Below, one piece after another: positions 1-9,571 of a stretch of DNA of 40,365 nucleotides (position 1 is its first letter; every line of letters begins with the position of its first letter). A model generated the notes under the pieces. The model had not been told where the DNA came from. It was given only the letters and a program-made list of their open reading frames with translations, and ran no database searches. The stretch is from an uncultured Eubacteriales bacterium (lineage in GTDB: Bacteria; Bacillota; Clostridia; Christensenellales; CAG-138): NCBI GenBank assembly GCA_902797145.1, contig CADBRR010000062.1:1-40365 (forward strand). The letters are read 5' to 3'. The position numbers were made by a program, and so were the translations under genes.

Positions 1-1293
1 AAAGAAAAGGAGTATTGCTACGAAGGGGGCATATGTGACTTTGTTAAGTATCTCAACGAAGATAAAACACCGATATATGAGAGCCCGATATACCTTAAAG
101 GCGAGAAAGACGGTATTATTGTAGAAGTAGCATTTCAGCATAACGATGGTTATACGGATAATATTTTCTCATATGTTAATAATATTCCAACAACCGAGGG
201 CGGAACGCATGAAATAGGATTTAAAAGCGCTATTACAAAAGTCCTAAATGATTATTGCAGAAAAATAGGTGCGATAAAGGATAAAGAACCATCGCTTACA
301 GGTGATGATTTCAGGGAAGGTATGACGGCTGTTTTGTCGCTTAAAATGCACACGATACAATTTGAAGGACAAACAAAGACTAAGCTTGGAAATACTGAAG
401 CAAAGCCTGCTGTTGAATATGTTATAACTGAAAAGCTAACGCAATTTCTTGAGGACTTGAAAAATGGCGAAACTGGTGCTAAAATTGCAGATAAAGCAAT
501 TCGTGCAGCTAAAGTAAGGGAAGCTGCACGAAAAGCTAAAAGCGTTGCGAGAGAGAAAAATAAGCTTGAAAATGCACCTCTTGTTGGAAAACTTTCGAGC
601 TGTACTGGGAGAAATCCTGAGTTGAATGAACTTTTCATAGTTGAAGGTGATTCAGCTGGCGGAAGTGCAAAACAGGGCAGGGATAGACGATTTCAAGCAA
701 TATTGCCACTTAGAGGTAAGCCACTTAATGTTGAGAAAAAAAGACTTGATCAGGTTCTTGCAAACGAAGAATTTAGGTCTGTAATAACTGCACTCGGAAC
801 AGGTCTTGGTGAAGATTTTGTTATAGAAAATCTCAAATACAATAAGATAATCATTTTATCCGATGCCGACCAAGACGGAGCTCATATTAGGGCAATTCTG
901 CTTACGTTCTTTTATAGATATATGAAAGAGTTGATACTTGATGGTCATGTGTATATTGGGCTTCCTCCGCTCTATAAAATAGAAAAGGGGAAAGAAATAA
1001 AATATGCTTATTCGGATAACGAGCTTGCGAAGATGACAAAGGGATTGAAAGGGTATACACTTCAAAGATATAAAGGACTTGGAGAAATGAATCCTGAACA
1101 GTTGTGGGAAACTACAATGAACCCTGAAAATAGGTCGCTTATAAGAGTAACGCTTGAAGATGCTGCTAATGTTGAACACCTTGTAAGCATACTTATGGGC
1201 GATAAAGTTGCGCCACGCAAAGAGTATATAAGTGAATTTGCTGATTTTAATAAGGTTGATACATTTGAAGATAAAGTTGATATTGATAAATAG
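1..1293 (+). CDS. parE: Type II DNA topoisomerase subunit B (GyrB/ParE family), 5' truncated
   Basis: This is the ATP-hydrolysing subunit of a type II topoisomerase, and it works with the product of the next gene. The frame is open from base 1, so the GHKL ATPase part is missing and about 430 codons of transducer and TOPRIM domain remain. Visible motifs are the TOPRIM glutamate in [15 protein letters not shown] (about 643-690), the metal-binding DADQDG (about 862-880) and [20 protein letters not shown] near the C terminus. The passage after that (ENRSLIRV) resembles ParE more than GyrB, while the transducer part is mixed. The stop is 14 bases before the A-subunit gene, so they form an operon. 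The ParE assignment leans on the partner's lack of a GyrA box; a gyrase B paralogue is the alternative. Family membership is certain. Confidence 0.9.
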   Translation, partial: KEKEYCYEGGICDFVKYLNEDKTPIYESPIYLKGEKDGIIVEVAFQHNDGYTDNIFSYVNNIPTTEGGTHEIGFKSAITKVLNDYCRKIGAIKDKEPSLTGDDFREGMTAVLSLKMHTIQFEGQTKTKLGNTEAKPAVEYVITEKLTQFLEDLKNGETGAKIADKAIRAAKVREAARKAKSVAREKNKLENAPLVGKLSSCTGRNPELNELFIVEGDSAGGSAKQGRDRRFQAILPLRGKPLNVEKKRLDQVLANEEFRSVITALGTGLGEDFVIENLKYNKIIILSDADQDGAHIRAILLTFFYRYMKELILDGHVYIGLPPLYKIEKGKEIKYAYSDNELAKMTKGLKGYTLQRYKGLGEMNPEQLWETTMNPENRSLIRVTLEDAANVEHLVSILMGDKVAPRKEYISEFADFNKVDTFEDKVDIDK

Positions 1294-1307
1294 TTACGAG
1301 GAATAAG

Positions 1308-3749
1308 ATGGCACGAACTAAGAAAAATGATGACAATCTAACTATTAAGTTAGGCGAAACTATTATAGATAGAAGTATGGACGATGTGATGCATAATTCT
1401 ATGATGCCTTATGCAGAACACGTAATCCTTGAGAGGGCATTACCACGAGTTGAAGATGGATTAAAGCCTGTTCAAAGGCGAATACTGTATACTATGCTTG
1501 AACTTGGTGTAACTCCAGATAAACCGTACAGAAAGAGCGCACGTATTGTCGGCGATGCGCTTGGTAAATATCATCCGCATGGCGATACTTCTGTGTATGA
1601 TGCTATGGTAAGGCTTGCTCAGGATTTCAATATGCGTATGCCACTTGTTGATGGCCATGGTAACTTTGGTTCAATAGATGGAGATAGCCCTGCTGCAATG
1701 CGTTATACAGAAGTTAGAATGACTCCGCTTGCACTTGAATTGCTTCGTGATTTAGATAAAGATACCGTAAAGTTCAGCCTTAATTTTGATGATACTTTAA
1801 AGGAACCTGATGTTTTACCGGGAAGATTTCCCAACTTGCTAGTTAATGGTACAACAGGTATTGCTGTTGGTCTTGCAACAAATATACCACCGCATAACCT
1901 TAAAGAAGCTATAAGTGCAGTTGTTGCGCAGATAGATAATCCCGATATAACGCTTGATGAGCTTATGGAGCATATTCCTGCGCCTGATTTTCCGACAGGT
2001 GGCTATCTAATAAATTCACCTGAAATAAGAAATGCTTATGAAACGGGAAAAGGCAAGCTTACAATGCGTGCTAAAACGCATATAGAAGACGGTAAAGGCG
2101 GAAAGAAGCTTATTGTTATAACCGAGTTCCCATATCAGGTAAATAAGGCAAAAGCGCTTGAAGATATACTCAAACTCAGCCAAGAAAAGAAGGTTATGTT
2201 TGCAGGTATTGCCGATATTAGAGATGAATCGGATAGAATGGGAATACGTGCAGTAATCGAAGTAAAAAAAGATGCAGATGCGGAAAAAATATTGCAGTAT
2301 TTATTTAAATATTCGGATTTGCAGTGTACCTTCGGTGTAAATATGGTTGCAATTGCAAACGGAAAGCCTGAGCAAATGGGCCTGAAAAAGATAATAGAAT
2401 ACTATATCAAGCATCAGGAAAATGTTGTTACGAGGCGAACAAAATTTGACCTTGAAAATGCGCTGAAGAGGGAGCATATACTTGAAGGACTTATGATAGC
2501 TGTACTCAATATTGATGAGGTAATAGCTATTATTCGTGCATCAAAATCCCCGAAGATTGCGAAAGAAAACCTTATAGAGAGGTTCGAGCTTTCAGACATA
2601 CAGGCGCAGGCAATTCTTGATTTAAGGCTGCAAAGACTTACAAATCTTGAAACTATTGCAATAGAAAAAGAATATAAGGACATTAAAAAGCTGATAAAAG
2701 AATTGCGTGGGATACTTGCATCGGAAAGTAAGCTTAAAAGTGTTATAAAAAAAGAAATAACGGAAATAATGGAATTGTATTCATCACCACGGCTTACAGA
2801 AGTTATTGATGGTGAAACGAATATAGAAATAAAAGTTGAGGATACAAAGGTTATAGAGAAAGTATCCATTATGATATTAGACGGTGGAAAAATAAGGAGG
2901 ATAACTCAAAAAATAGCTAATGAACCTCAAATTGTGCTTCCGGAGGGGGAAAGGATAATATATAATTTAAATACTTCAACGGATAAACGAATAAAACTAT
3001 TTACAAATAAAGGTTCAATGGTTAATATAGATGTTGAGGATATTCAAGAAACTAAATTAAATGCAAGGGCTGTGAACATAAACTCACTTGTTGAACTCGA
3101 TGAAGGCGAAAAAATAATTGCCGCATATGATGACTTGAATAGTGTAGGTGGAAATAAAATTTATATCTACACGAAAAAAGGAATGGTAAAGTGTAGTGAA
3201 ATTTCACAGTATGAATTAAGGACAAAGAAAACGACATCAATAACGCTAAAAGATGACGATGAAGTTATTGGAATTGAGGGTGAAAAATTTGAATCTGTAA
3301 TGCTAGTAACAAAGAAAGGTATGAGTATCAGATTTGAAAGGGAATCTATTCCGGTAACAGGTCGTACTGCTTCGGGCGTAAAGTGTATGAAGCTTGATGA
3401 AGATGATGAAATAATCTTCGCACAGCAAGTAAATGATGAGGGTGAAATACTTGTTATGACCGATAAGGGCTATGCGAAGAGAAGCTTTGTTTTCGATTAT
3501 GAATTGCAGGGACGAAATGGTAAGGGCGTAAAGACATTTGATTTTAAGAAAAATGGTTCAAATGGAACAGTAATAGCCTTTGCTATGTATATCAAGGAAA
3601 GTATAGATATTACGGTCGAACAGGTTCATGGAACGAAAACAGTAATTAGTTCAGAAGAGATTATGATAGAACAAAGGGCAGGAAAGGGCAGAATGACGAT
3701 AATGACAATACTTGATGATGTTGTCGTAAAGGGTTATCCTGTAAAATAA
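1308..3749 (+). CDS. parC: Type II DNA topoisomerase subunit A (ParC/GyrA family)
   Basis: This is the breakage-reunion subunit of topoisomerase IV or gyrase (813 aa). The catalytic tyrosine is Tyr133 in MRYTEV. The quinolone-determining segment reads [10 protein letters not shown], with Thr94 at the place of E. coli GyrA Ser83. The C-terminal half is a beta-pinwheel domain. In the first blade, where gyrase carries the GyrA box (Q-R/K-R-G-G-K/R-G), no such motif is present. Degenerate versions occur only late, QGRNGKG (734-740) and QRAGKG (789-794). Loss of the box is known to abolish DNA wrapping and negative supercoiling, so topoisomerase IV is inferred. The length is closer to GyrA than to long clostridial ParC proteins, so the exact paralogue is not settled. 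Confidence 0.88.
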   Translation: MARTKKNDDNLTIKLGETIIDRSMDDVMHNSMMPYAEHVILERALPRVEDGLKPVQRRILYTMLELGVTPDKPYRKSARIVGDALGKYHPHGDTSVYDAMVRLAQDFNMRMPLVDGHGNFGSIDGDSPAAMRYTEVRMTPLALELLRDLDKDTVKFSLNFDDTLKEPDVLPGRFPNLLVNGTTGIAVGLATNIPPHNLKEAISAVVAQIDNPDITLDELMEHIPAPDFPTGGYLINSPEIRNAYETGKGKLTMRAKTHIEDGKGGKKLIVITEFPYQVNKAKALEDILKLSQEKKVMFAGIADIRDESDRMGIRAVIEVKKDADAEKILQYLFKYSDLQCTFGVNMVAIANGKPEQMGLKKIIEYYIKHQENVVTRRTKFDLENALKREHILEGLMIAVLNIDEVIAIIRASKSPKIAKENLIERFELSDIQAQAILDLRLQRLTNLETIAIEKEYKDIKKLIKELRGILASESKLKSVIKKEITEIMELYSSPRLTEVIDGETNIEIKVEDTKVIEKVSIMILDGGKIRRITQKIANEPQIVLPEGERIIYNLNTSTDKRIKLFTNKGSMVNIDVEDIQETKLNARAVNINSLVELDEGEKIIAAYDDLNSVGGNKIYIYTKKGMVKCSEISQYELRTKKTTSITLKDDDEVIGIEGEKFESVMLVTKKGMSIRFERESIPVTGRTASGVKCMKLDEDDEIIFAQQVNDEGEILVMTDKGYAKRSFVFDYELQGRNGKGVKTFDFKKNGSNGTVIAFAMYIKESIDITVEQVHGTKTVISSEEIMIEQRAGKGRMTIMTILDDVVVKGYPVK

Positions 3750-3820
3750 AGTCGTTTAGTTCTAAAACAAAAAATTATGAATAAATTAATAATATACAAA
3801 CGCATTGATAAGGAGATATT

Positions 3821-4609
3821 ATGGTTAAGACAGAATTTAGTAATAATGTTTTAATATCTGGTTGGGTAGAAAACGAACCAAAGTTCAGCCATCATTTGTA
3901 TGGTGAAGCATTTTATTATTTTGATGTATCGGTTCCTCGTTTGAGTGGAGCAGTTGATTTACTTCCGATTACAGTTTCAGAAAGGCTGTTTTATGAAAGA
4001 ATGCCGATTAAAGGTGATTTTGTTGTGCTTGATGGTCAGCTTCGTTCGTACAATAAGCACACGGAAACAGGAAACAAACTCGTTCTGACAGTTTTTGCAA
4101 GGAACTTTGCAATGGTAAATCAGATGGAGGGCGAATTTAAGCACGATCCTAAGAATGAAATTGCAATTGAAGGTTATATCTGCAAGCCTATTATTTACAG
4201 AAAGACACCGTTTGATAGGGAAATTGCAGATTTGCTCGTTGCAGTAAATCGTTCATACAATAAGTCGGATTATCTGCCTTGTATTGCATGGGGTAGAAAT
4301 GCAAGATTTGCGCAGTCACTTTCTGTTGGAACAAAAATACTTCTTCGTGGTAGAATACAAAGTAGAACTTACCAGAAAGAAGTTGAAGATGGAACAGTAG
4401 TAAATAAGACTGCATATGAAGTATCATGTTCATCAATTGAAGTTCTTGTAAAGCCTGTTCCCAAAGAAAATTTGTTTGAGGATGAGATAAACGCATATGA
4501 GAATAATATGAATTTGAATATGAACGATAACTTTAATCCCGGATATAGAATGCAGTATGGTATGGAACATAGATTTGATGAAGATTCAAATTCCGATAAT
4601 ACTTTATAA
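3821..4609 (+). CDS. SSB-like single-stranded DNA-binding protein with two OB folds
   Basis: This 262-residue protein appears to hold two successive SSB-type OB domains. The first is about residues 8-97 (ISGWVENEPKFS ... LDGQLRSYN ... LVLTVFARNF) and the second about 112-212 (IEGYICKPIIYRKTPFDREI ... LPCIAWGRNARFA ... LLRGRIQSRTYQKE). The second half has the SSB pattern most clearly. Ordinary bacterial SSB has one OB fold in 150-180 residues and ends in an acidic tail with terminal Phe. Here the tail is Asn/Met-rich and ends DEDSNSDNTL, without that tip. A strong AAGGAG stands before the start at 3821. It follows the topoisomerase genes by 71 bases. A role in DNA replication or repair is inferred; it may be a second SSB beside the main one. 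Confidence 0.72.
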   Translation: MVKTEFSNNVLISGWVENEPKFSHHLYGEAFYYFDVSVPRLSGAVDLLPITVSERLFYERMPIKGDFVVLDGQLRSYNKHTETGNKLVLTVFARNFAMVNQMEGEFKHDPKNEIAIEGYICKPIIYRKTPFDREIADLLVAVNRSYNKSDYLPCIAWGRNARFAQSLSVGTKILLRGRIQSRTYQKEVEDGTVVNKTAYEVSCSSIEVLVKPVPKENLFEDEINAYENNMNLNMNDNFNPGYRMQYGMEHRFDEDSNSDNTL

Positions 4610-4638
4610 TTAAAAAAATCAGTAACGATAATAAAACG

Positions 4639-4671
4639 CTCTATGGCAACTTGATTACCGTAGAGTTTTTT
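4639..4671 (+). terminator. Intrinsic terminator after the SSB-like gene
   Basis: CTCTATGG (4639-4646) pairs with CCGTAGAG (4658-4665), with one G-T pair, and is followed at once by six T residues. It lies between the SSB-like gene and rqcH and separates the two transcripts. Confidence 0.75.
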
Positions 4672-4696
4672 GCGTACTTATTTTGAGGAGAAAAAT

Positions 4697-6436
4697 ATGG
4701 ATGGACTACTTTTAGCCTCTGTTGTTAGCGAACTTGATACGCTGTGCGGAGGAAAGATAGATAAAGTATATCAGCCTGAAAAAGATGAAATAATACTTGC
4801 CGTAAGAATTGGTGGAGAAAACAAAAAAATTCTAATTAGCGCATCGTGTGATAATTGTAGGGTTCAGCTAACAGAGATGAAAAAAAGCAATCCGCCTGAA
4901 CCACCGATGTTTTGTATGCTGCTTCGTAAAAAACTTACAGGTGGCAAGATAATTTCATTTGAACAGGTTAATCGTGATAGAATATTAAAGATTGTAATTG
5001 AAGCCCAAAACGAACTTGGCGATTTTGTACCATATACGCTTGTTGTTGAGATAATGGGAAGGCACTCAAATATAATTTTTTTGAATGAAAATAATATAAT
5101 TCTCGATGCAGCTAAAAGAGTTGGAATTTCAATGTCATCCGTTAGGCTTGTAATGCCGGGTCTTGAATATCAAGCTCCGCCGGTGCAGAATAAAATCGAC
5201 CCATATAATGCGGAACTTGTTGATTTTTATAGCGCATTAAGCGGTGATATGCAGATAAAAAAGAAGCTTTCAATGACTTTCTATGGACTTGCGCCTAATG
5301 TTGCAGGATTGCTTGTAGAAAAGTTTGGAAATGGAAAAACCGAGCTTTCCGAGATAAATGAAGATGAACGGCATATGCTTGCAAGGCTTCTATATTCTTT
5401 TTATCAAGAATGTAAAAAAGGGAAATTCAATCCAACTGTTGTAACAAATGAATGGGGAGAAGTAGTTGGAGTATATGCGTTTATTCCGGTAATGAATGAA
5501 CAATTCATAAAGAGATTTGATAGCATATCACAGGCGATTGATGAGTTCTATTGCATAAGGGACGAACAGGAAAGTATAAAGAGAAAATCATATTCGATAC
5601 AGAAAGTATTGCAGAACAATATTGAAAGGGTTACAAAAAAGCTTTCACTTTATAATGAAATGCTCCTTGATGATGATAAAATCGAACAATATAGGCTTTA
5701 TGGCGAGCTGATAACTGCTAACCTGTATATGATTAAAAAGGGAATGGAAAGCGTTGTTTTGCCGAACTACTATTCTGAGAATATGGAAAATATTACAGTC
5801 CCACTCGATAAAAAATATAGCGCAAGTGAAAATGCTCAGCGATATTTTAAAAAGTACAGAAAAATGAAGTCGGCAAAAGAACTCGCAGTAGGTCAAAGGG
5901 ATGATGCAATTGCAGAGCTCAATTACCTTGAAGGTCAGCTCGATAATCTTTCAAAATGCACAACAGTTAATGAATTGTCAGAGCTTCGTGAAGAACTCAT
6001 AAATGATGATTATATAAAGCATGATAAGGGAAAATCAAAGGCTGCAAAAATACCACAAACCAAGCCTATGCATTATGTTTCAAGCAGCGGCGATGATATT
6101 TATGTTGGCAAAAATAATAAGCAGAATGATAACTTGACGCTTAAATTTGCATCAGGTGATGATATGTGGCTGCATACAAAGGATATTCCGGGATCACACG
6201 TAATCATTAAAGCGAATGGCAAATTGAGCGAAAACACTATTTTTGAAGCAGCAATGCTTGCAGCTTATTATTCCAAAGCACGAAATGGTGTAAATGTAGC
6301 TGTAGACTATACGCCACGAAAATTTGTTAAAAAACCTTCGGGCGCTAAAGCAGGAATGGTTATATATACGACAAATAAAACGGTTTTTGTAACACCGGAC
6401 ATAGGTTTTGTAAAAAAACTTACGCAAATTGAATGA
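4697..6436 (+). CDS. rqcH: Rqc2-type ribosome quality control protein RqcH (NFACT family)
   Basis: RqcH binds 50S subunits holding stalled nascent chains and recruits tRNA-Ala to add C-terminal alanine tails that mark the chain for degradation. The protein is 579 aa when started at 4697, close to the usual ~570. The NFACT-N domain begins MDGLLLASVVSELD and carries the Asp94-Arg95 pair (NRDRILK) known to be needed in B. subtilis RqcH. A long middle coiled-coil region follows. The NFACT-R domain is near residues 465-560 (DDIYVGKNNKQND, MWLHTKDIPGSHVIIKANG). An ATG at 4670 is in frame, but it sits in the terminator's T tract and has no ribosome binding site. GAGGAG precedes 4697, so the later start was chosen. 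Older names are FbpA or fibronectin-binding protein A. Confidence 0.93.
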   Translation: MDGLLLASVVSELDTLCGGKIDKVYQPEKDEIILAVRIGGENKKILISASCDNCRVQLTEMKKSNPPEPPMFCMLLRKKLTGGKIISFEQVNRDRILKIVIEAQNELGDFVPYTLVVEIMGRHSNIIFLNENNIILDAAKRVGISMSSVRLVMPGLEYQAPPVQNKIDPYNAELVDFYSALSGDMQIKKKLSMTFYGLAPNVAGLLVEKFGNGKTELSEINEDERHMLARLLYSFYQECKKGKFNPTVVTNEWGEVVGVYAFIPVMNEQFIKRFDSISQAIDEFYCIRDEQESIKRKSYSIQKVLQNNIERVTKKLSLYNEMLLDDDKIEQYRLYGELITANLYMIKKGMESVVLPNYYSENMENITVPLDKKYSASENAQRYFKKYRKMKSAKELAVGQRDDAIAELNYLEGQLDNLSKCTTVNELSELREELINDDYIKHDKGKSKAAKIPQTKPMHYVSSSGDDIYVGKNNKQNDNLTLKFASGDDMWLHTKDIPGSHVIIKANGKLSENTIFEAAMLAAYYSKARNGVNVAVDYTPRKFVKKPSGAKAGMVIYTTNKTVFVTPDIGFVKKLTQIE

Positions 6437-6495
6437 TATAATAGAATTATTACCTTGCTATGTGAATAGTATTTATAAAAAAGCGAGGTGTAATT

Positions 6496-7458
6496 ATGAA
6501 AAGTAAAAAAATAATAAGATTCATTACTATCTGTTTTACTGTTGCAATGATTTTCTGCTTTGCAGGGTGCGCAAATATTGATAATGTGTCAGAGAGTAAG
6601 AATGAGGAAACATTAAGCGATTTTGAAATCTCAGGATTAAGAAATACCGTTTTGTATTATCCTGACGATAACGGACTTATTGTTCCTGTAATGAGAAAAA
6701 TACCATGGGATGATGGAATTGTAGTTTCAGCTCTTGAACTACTTGTATCAACGAAGGATAATGAAAATGCTTTATCTAAAATGGGACTAAATCCTGTAAT
6801 GCCTGAGGGTGTTAAGTTTAGCGTAAGCATAGATGATGATAAAAAAGCAACTGTTGATATTAAAGGAATGACCGATTTTGACGATGCCCAGTCGGAAAGA
6901 AATATGGTAGTTTCAGTTGTAAATACCCTTACTGAATTCCCGTCAATTAAAAGTGTTAAACTCCAATTTGATGGGGAATCTACACCAAGAATGCGAAACG
7001 GAACAGATGTTTCTTTGGAAATGGAATCATTCAATATCAACGTAGAAGATAACGAAATGGCTGTTTCTACTGGTTCACTTAATAAGATAACACTTTATTA
7101 TCCAAATGTTGAGTGTAGTACGTATATACCTGTTACAAGGTTTATAAATAAAAACCCTGATTTTGAAAATGCTGTTAGCGAATTGATAAAGGGAACTCAG
7201 CTAAAAGGTACAAGAAATTGTTTCCCCGAAGGAACAAAGCTGCTTGAAGCACGAATCGTCGATGATGTTGCAACAGTTAATCTTTCAAGCGAATTTTTAA
7301 CTGCAGAAGATACTGAAGGTCTTGCTGAAACAGCTTATACTACATTGCTATTGACAGCAAACGAATTTTCAGAAATATCACAACTCACGCTTAAAGTCGA
7401 TGGTATTAACTACGATGTCAACGCAGAAAATACAGAATATATAAATATGTTCAGATAA
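6496..7458 (+). CDS. gerM: GerM-like sporulation/germination lipoprotein with two GerMN domains
   Basis: The N terminus has lysines, a hydrophobic stretch and a lipobox FAGC with Cys25, so the protein is predicted to be lipid-anchored. Two GerMN domains follow, about residues 48-165 (NTVLYYPDDNGLIVPVMRKI) and 198-316 (KITLYYPNVECSTYIPVTRF), which repeat each other as in B. subtilis GerM. There, GerM is a lipoprotein needed for normal sporulation and germination that works with the SpoIIIA-SpoIIQ assembly. The following genes rdgB and a YsnB-like phosphodiesterase match the Bacillus gerM neighbourhood and support the name. RBS GAGGTG precedes 6496. The domain call is firm; the sporulation role is carried over from the family. 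Confidence 0.82.
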   Translation: MKSKKIIRFITICFTVAMIFCFAGCANIDNVSESKNEETLSDFEISGLRNTVLYYPDDNGLIVPVMRKIPWDDGIVVSALELLVSTKDNENALSKMGLNPVMPEGVKFSVSIDDDKKATVDIKGMTDFDDAQSERNMVVSVVNTLTEFPSIKSVKLQFDGESTPRMRNGTDVSLEMESFNINVEDNEMAVSTGSLNKITLYYPNVECSTYIPVTRFINKNPDFENAVSELIKGTQLKGTRNCFPEGTKLLEARIVDDVATVNLSSEFLTAEDTEGLAETAYTTLLLTANEFSEISQLTLKVDGINYDVNAENTEYINMFR

Positions 7459-7518
7459 TAATGGAAATTATAAATAATTTATGATAAAATTATAATAGTA
7501 AAATATGGAGGAAAATTT

Positions 7519-8115
7519 ATGAGGTTACTTATTGCGTCAAACAATAAACATAAGGTTCGCGAAATAAAAGAAATATTGTCGAAATACTATACGGATATAA
7601 TGTCGCTCAAGGATGCTGGAATAGATATAGATGTTGTTGAAGACGGAACAACATTTATGGAAAATGCTCTTAAAAAAGCGCATGAAGTTCTTCAAGCATC
7701 GAATTTTGATGCAGTTCTCGCAGATGATAGCGGACTTATGGTTGATGCACTCGATGGCGCACCGGGCGTTTATAGCGCAAGATTTGCCGGAGAAGGTCAT
7801 GATGATGATGCAAATAACGCAAAGCTTATTGAAGTTATGAAAGATGTAGATGATGATAAGCGTACTTGCAGATTCGTAACTGTTGCTGTTATTGCACGTA
7901 AAGGCAAGAAAGATATTACTGCAACAGGCTATGTTGAGGGAAAATTGCTTCGTGAAAAGCGTGGCGAAAATGGATTTGGTTACGATCCGCTCTTCTATTA
8001 CGAACCCTTCGGGAAAACCTTTGCAGAAATGAACGAACAAGAGAAGAATAGCGTTAGCCATAGAAAAAACGCACTTGAGGGTGTCAGAAAAGCACTTGAA
8101 GAGGAAGAAAAATGA
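7519..8115 (+). CDS. rdgB: XTP/dITP diphosphatase (RdgB/HAM1 family)
   Basis: The enzyme hydrolyses non-canonical purine triphosphates (XTP, dITP, ITP) to monophosphate and pyrophosphate and keeps deaminated purines out of nucleic acids. The 198-residue length is typical. Motifs are SNNKHKVREI (7-16), the substrate/metal loop ADDSGLMVDAL (68-78), FGYDPLF (153-159) and SHR (180-182). The RBS is GGAGG. The stop overlaps the next start as ATGA, so the two genes are translationally coupled. Confidence 0.96.
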   Translation: MRLLIASNNKHKVREIKEILSKYYTDIMSLKDAGIDIDVVEDGTTFMENALKKAHEVLQASNFDAVLADDSGLMVDALDGAPGVYSARFAGEGHDDDANNAKLIEVMKDVDDDKRTCRFVTVAVIARKGKKDITATGYVEGKLLREKRGENGFGYDPLFYYEPFGKTFAEMNEQEKNSVSHRKNALEGVRKALEEEEK

Positions 8116-8585
8116 TTGTAGGCATAATTAGCGATACGCATGGTGATATAAATGCTATGCTCATGGCAGTAAACGCAATAGGCAATGCTGATGTATGGAT
8201 TCATCTTGGCGATTATGTTCGTGATGCAAAGGAGCTTGAAAAAATCGTAAATAAACCTGTTTACTTTGTTAAAGGAAACTGCGATTACGGAGTGGATGCG
8301 GATACGGAAAAAGTAGTCGAGCTTGATGGAAAGAGAATACTTTTAGTTCATGGTCATTTGCATCATGTAAAGACCGATTTGCAAACACTTGCATATCGTG
8401 CAGAAGAACTGAATTGCGATGTTGCGTTATATGGTCATACTCATTGTTCGGATTTGACGGCATATGGTAAAATTATAATAATGAATCCGGGCAGTCCGAG
8501 CCAGCCACGTATGGGAATGCATGGTTCGTGTGCAGTGTTGATAATAAAAGATGGGGATATATATCCCAAAATCTGCCTTGTATAA
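8112..8585 (+). CDS. YfcE/MJ0936-family metallophosphoesterase (YsnB-like)
   Basis: A compact calcineurin-like phosphoesterase of 157 aa. The metal-ligand motifs are present in order: DTH (Asp8, His10), GD (Asp34), GNCD, HGH and GHTH. Family members hydrolyse phosphodiesters with Mn2+ in vitro, and the cellular substrate is unknown. It overlaps rdgB by four bases. The B. subtilis homologue ysnB also follows rdgB (ysnA). Confidence 0.92.
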   Translation: MIVGIISDTHGDINAMLMAVNAIGNADVWIHLGDYVRDAKELEKIVNKPVYFVKGNCDYGVDADTEKVVELDGKRILLVHGHLHHVKTDLQTLAYRAEELNCDVALYGHTHCSDLTAYGKIIIMNPGSPSQPRMGMHGSCAVLIIKDGDIYPKICLV

Positions 8586-8657
8586 GCGAATTATACAGCA
8601 TAAATTAATAATATACATACATTGACAAATAATTTGCATATTTTTACAAAAATAGTA

Positions 8658-8686
8658 TTGACAAGAAAATAAAGAGGATATATAAT
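8658..8686 (+). promoter_or_regulatory. Consensus sigma-A promoter upstream of a hairpin transcript
   Basis: TTGACA (8658-8663), 17-base spacer, TATAAT (8681-8686): identical to consensus in both boxes. It is about 170 bases before the regulator gene, which has its own promoter. It should start RNA near 8693, just before the hairpin described in the next entry. Confidence 0.8.
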
Positions 8687-8692
8687 ATAAGC

Positions 8693-8760
8693 AAGGGAAT
8701 ATCCCTACTCTTCCTTGTGTATGGCGGCTTGTTGTGACAATAAGCTGCCATTGTTTAATT
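8693..8760 (+). ncRNA. Candidate small RNA or attenuated leader
   Basis: The region between the consensus promoter and the second promoter has no plausible ORF but has strong structure. ATGGCGGCTT (8721-8730) pairs with AAGCTGCCAT (8742-8751), ten pairs with one G-T, followed by the T-rich run TGTTTAATTTT, as in a terminator. Upstream, GGGA/TCCC (8695-8698/8702-8705) and CAAGG/CCTTG (8692-8696/8713-8717) are mutually exclusive pairings. The predicted product is about 65-75 nt. No known riboswitch or small RNA family was recognised. It could instead be the leader of the regulator mRNA with partial termination. Confidence 0.4.
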
Positions 8761-8772
8761 TTAAATAAATTG

Positions 8773-8801
8773 TTGAATATGGTTAAAAAATCGTTTATAA
8801 T
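8773..8801 (+). promoter_or_regulatory. Sigma-A-type promoter of the first response regulator
   Basis: TTGAAT (8773-8778), 17-base spacer, TATAAT (8796-8801). It predicts a start near 8808 and a leader of about 50 bases before the regulator ATG at 8859. Confidence 0.7.
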
Positions 8802-8858
8802 TATATTGAGAGTTGATTGTAAAAATTCAATTATTATTTACGGAAAGGATAATTATAT

Positions 8859-9563
8859 ATGGCAAACGGTCAGCAGATGATACTTATATGTGACGATCAG
8901 GATATAATACAGGAAACACTTGGCGTTTATCTTGAAAACGAGGGGTATGCAGTAGAAAAAGCTATGGATGGTCAAGAGGCGCTTGAAAAATTTGAATCTA
9001 CGAATCCTGATCTTATAGTTCTTGATATAATGATGCCAAAGAAAAACGGCATTGATGTATGCCGTGAAATAAGGACGCAGAGCAGAGTTCCGATAATAAT
9101 GCTCACAGCAAAAAGTGAAGAGATTGATAGAATAATTGGCCTTGAGATAGGGGCTGATGATTATATTGTAAAACCATTCAGTACAAGAGAGGTTGTTGCA
9201 AGAATAAAAGCAGTTCTGAGGAGATTTTCACATCAGAAAGAAGAACCTCAGAAAATACTTCGTTTTGAACGATTGGAAATCAATATAACAAATTATGATG
9301 TTAAAGTAGATGGTAAGAGCGTGCAGCTTACGCCAAAGGAAGTAGAGATTTTGTATTTGCTTGCTTCACATCCTGAAAGAGTGTTTAGTCGAGAACAAAT
9401 ACTTTCGCAGGTGTGGGGATATACATATTATGGCGATATGCGTGCAGTAGATACGCAGATTAAGAGAATAAGGCAAAAGCTTCCCCAAGAAGAGATGCCA
9501 TGGAATATAAGAACGGTCTATGGAGTAGGCTATAAATTTGAGTATAGCAAAGCAATACAATAA
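8859..9563 (+). CDS. OmpR/PhoB-family response regulator (first of two)
   Basis: A two-domain DNA-binding response regulator of 234 aa. The receiver domain has the acidic pair Asp12-Asp13, phospho-acceptor Asp56 (VLDIMMP), Thr83 and Lys105 (VKPF). The C-terminal winged helix has the family pattern LTPKEVEILYLLASHPERVF and ends with RTVYGVGYKFE. The kinase gene follows after 8 bases and is its likely partner. It is closely similar to the regulator at 11380 through most of the receiver. The target genes are unknown; nothing links it specifically to PhoP or VanR. Confidence 0.94.
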   Translation: MANGQQMILICDDQDIIQETLGVYLENEGYAVEKAMDGQEALEKFESTNPDLIVLDIMMPKKNGIDVCREIRTQSRVPIIMLTAKSEEIDRIIGLEIGADDYIVKPFSTREVVARIKAVLRRFSHQKEEPQKILRFERLEINITNYDVKVDGKSVQLTPKEVEILYLLASHPERVFSREQILSQVWGYTYYGDMRAVDTQIKRIRQKLPQEEMPWNIRTVYGVGYKFEYSKAIQ

Positions 9564-9571
9564 ATCCAAAT

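Noticed and set aside
4670-4696. Earlier rqcH start
   Set aside because: It falls in the terminator T tract, lacks a ribosome binding site and adds residues not expected before MDGLLLASVV.
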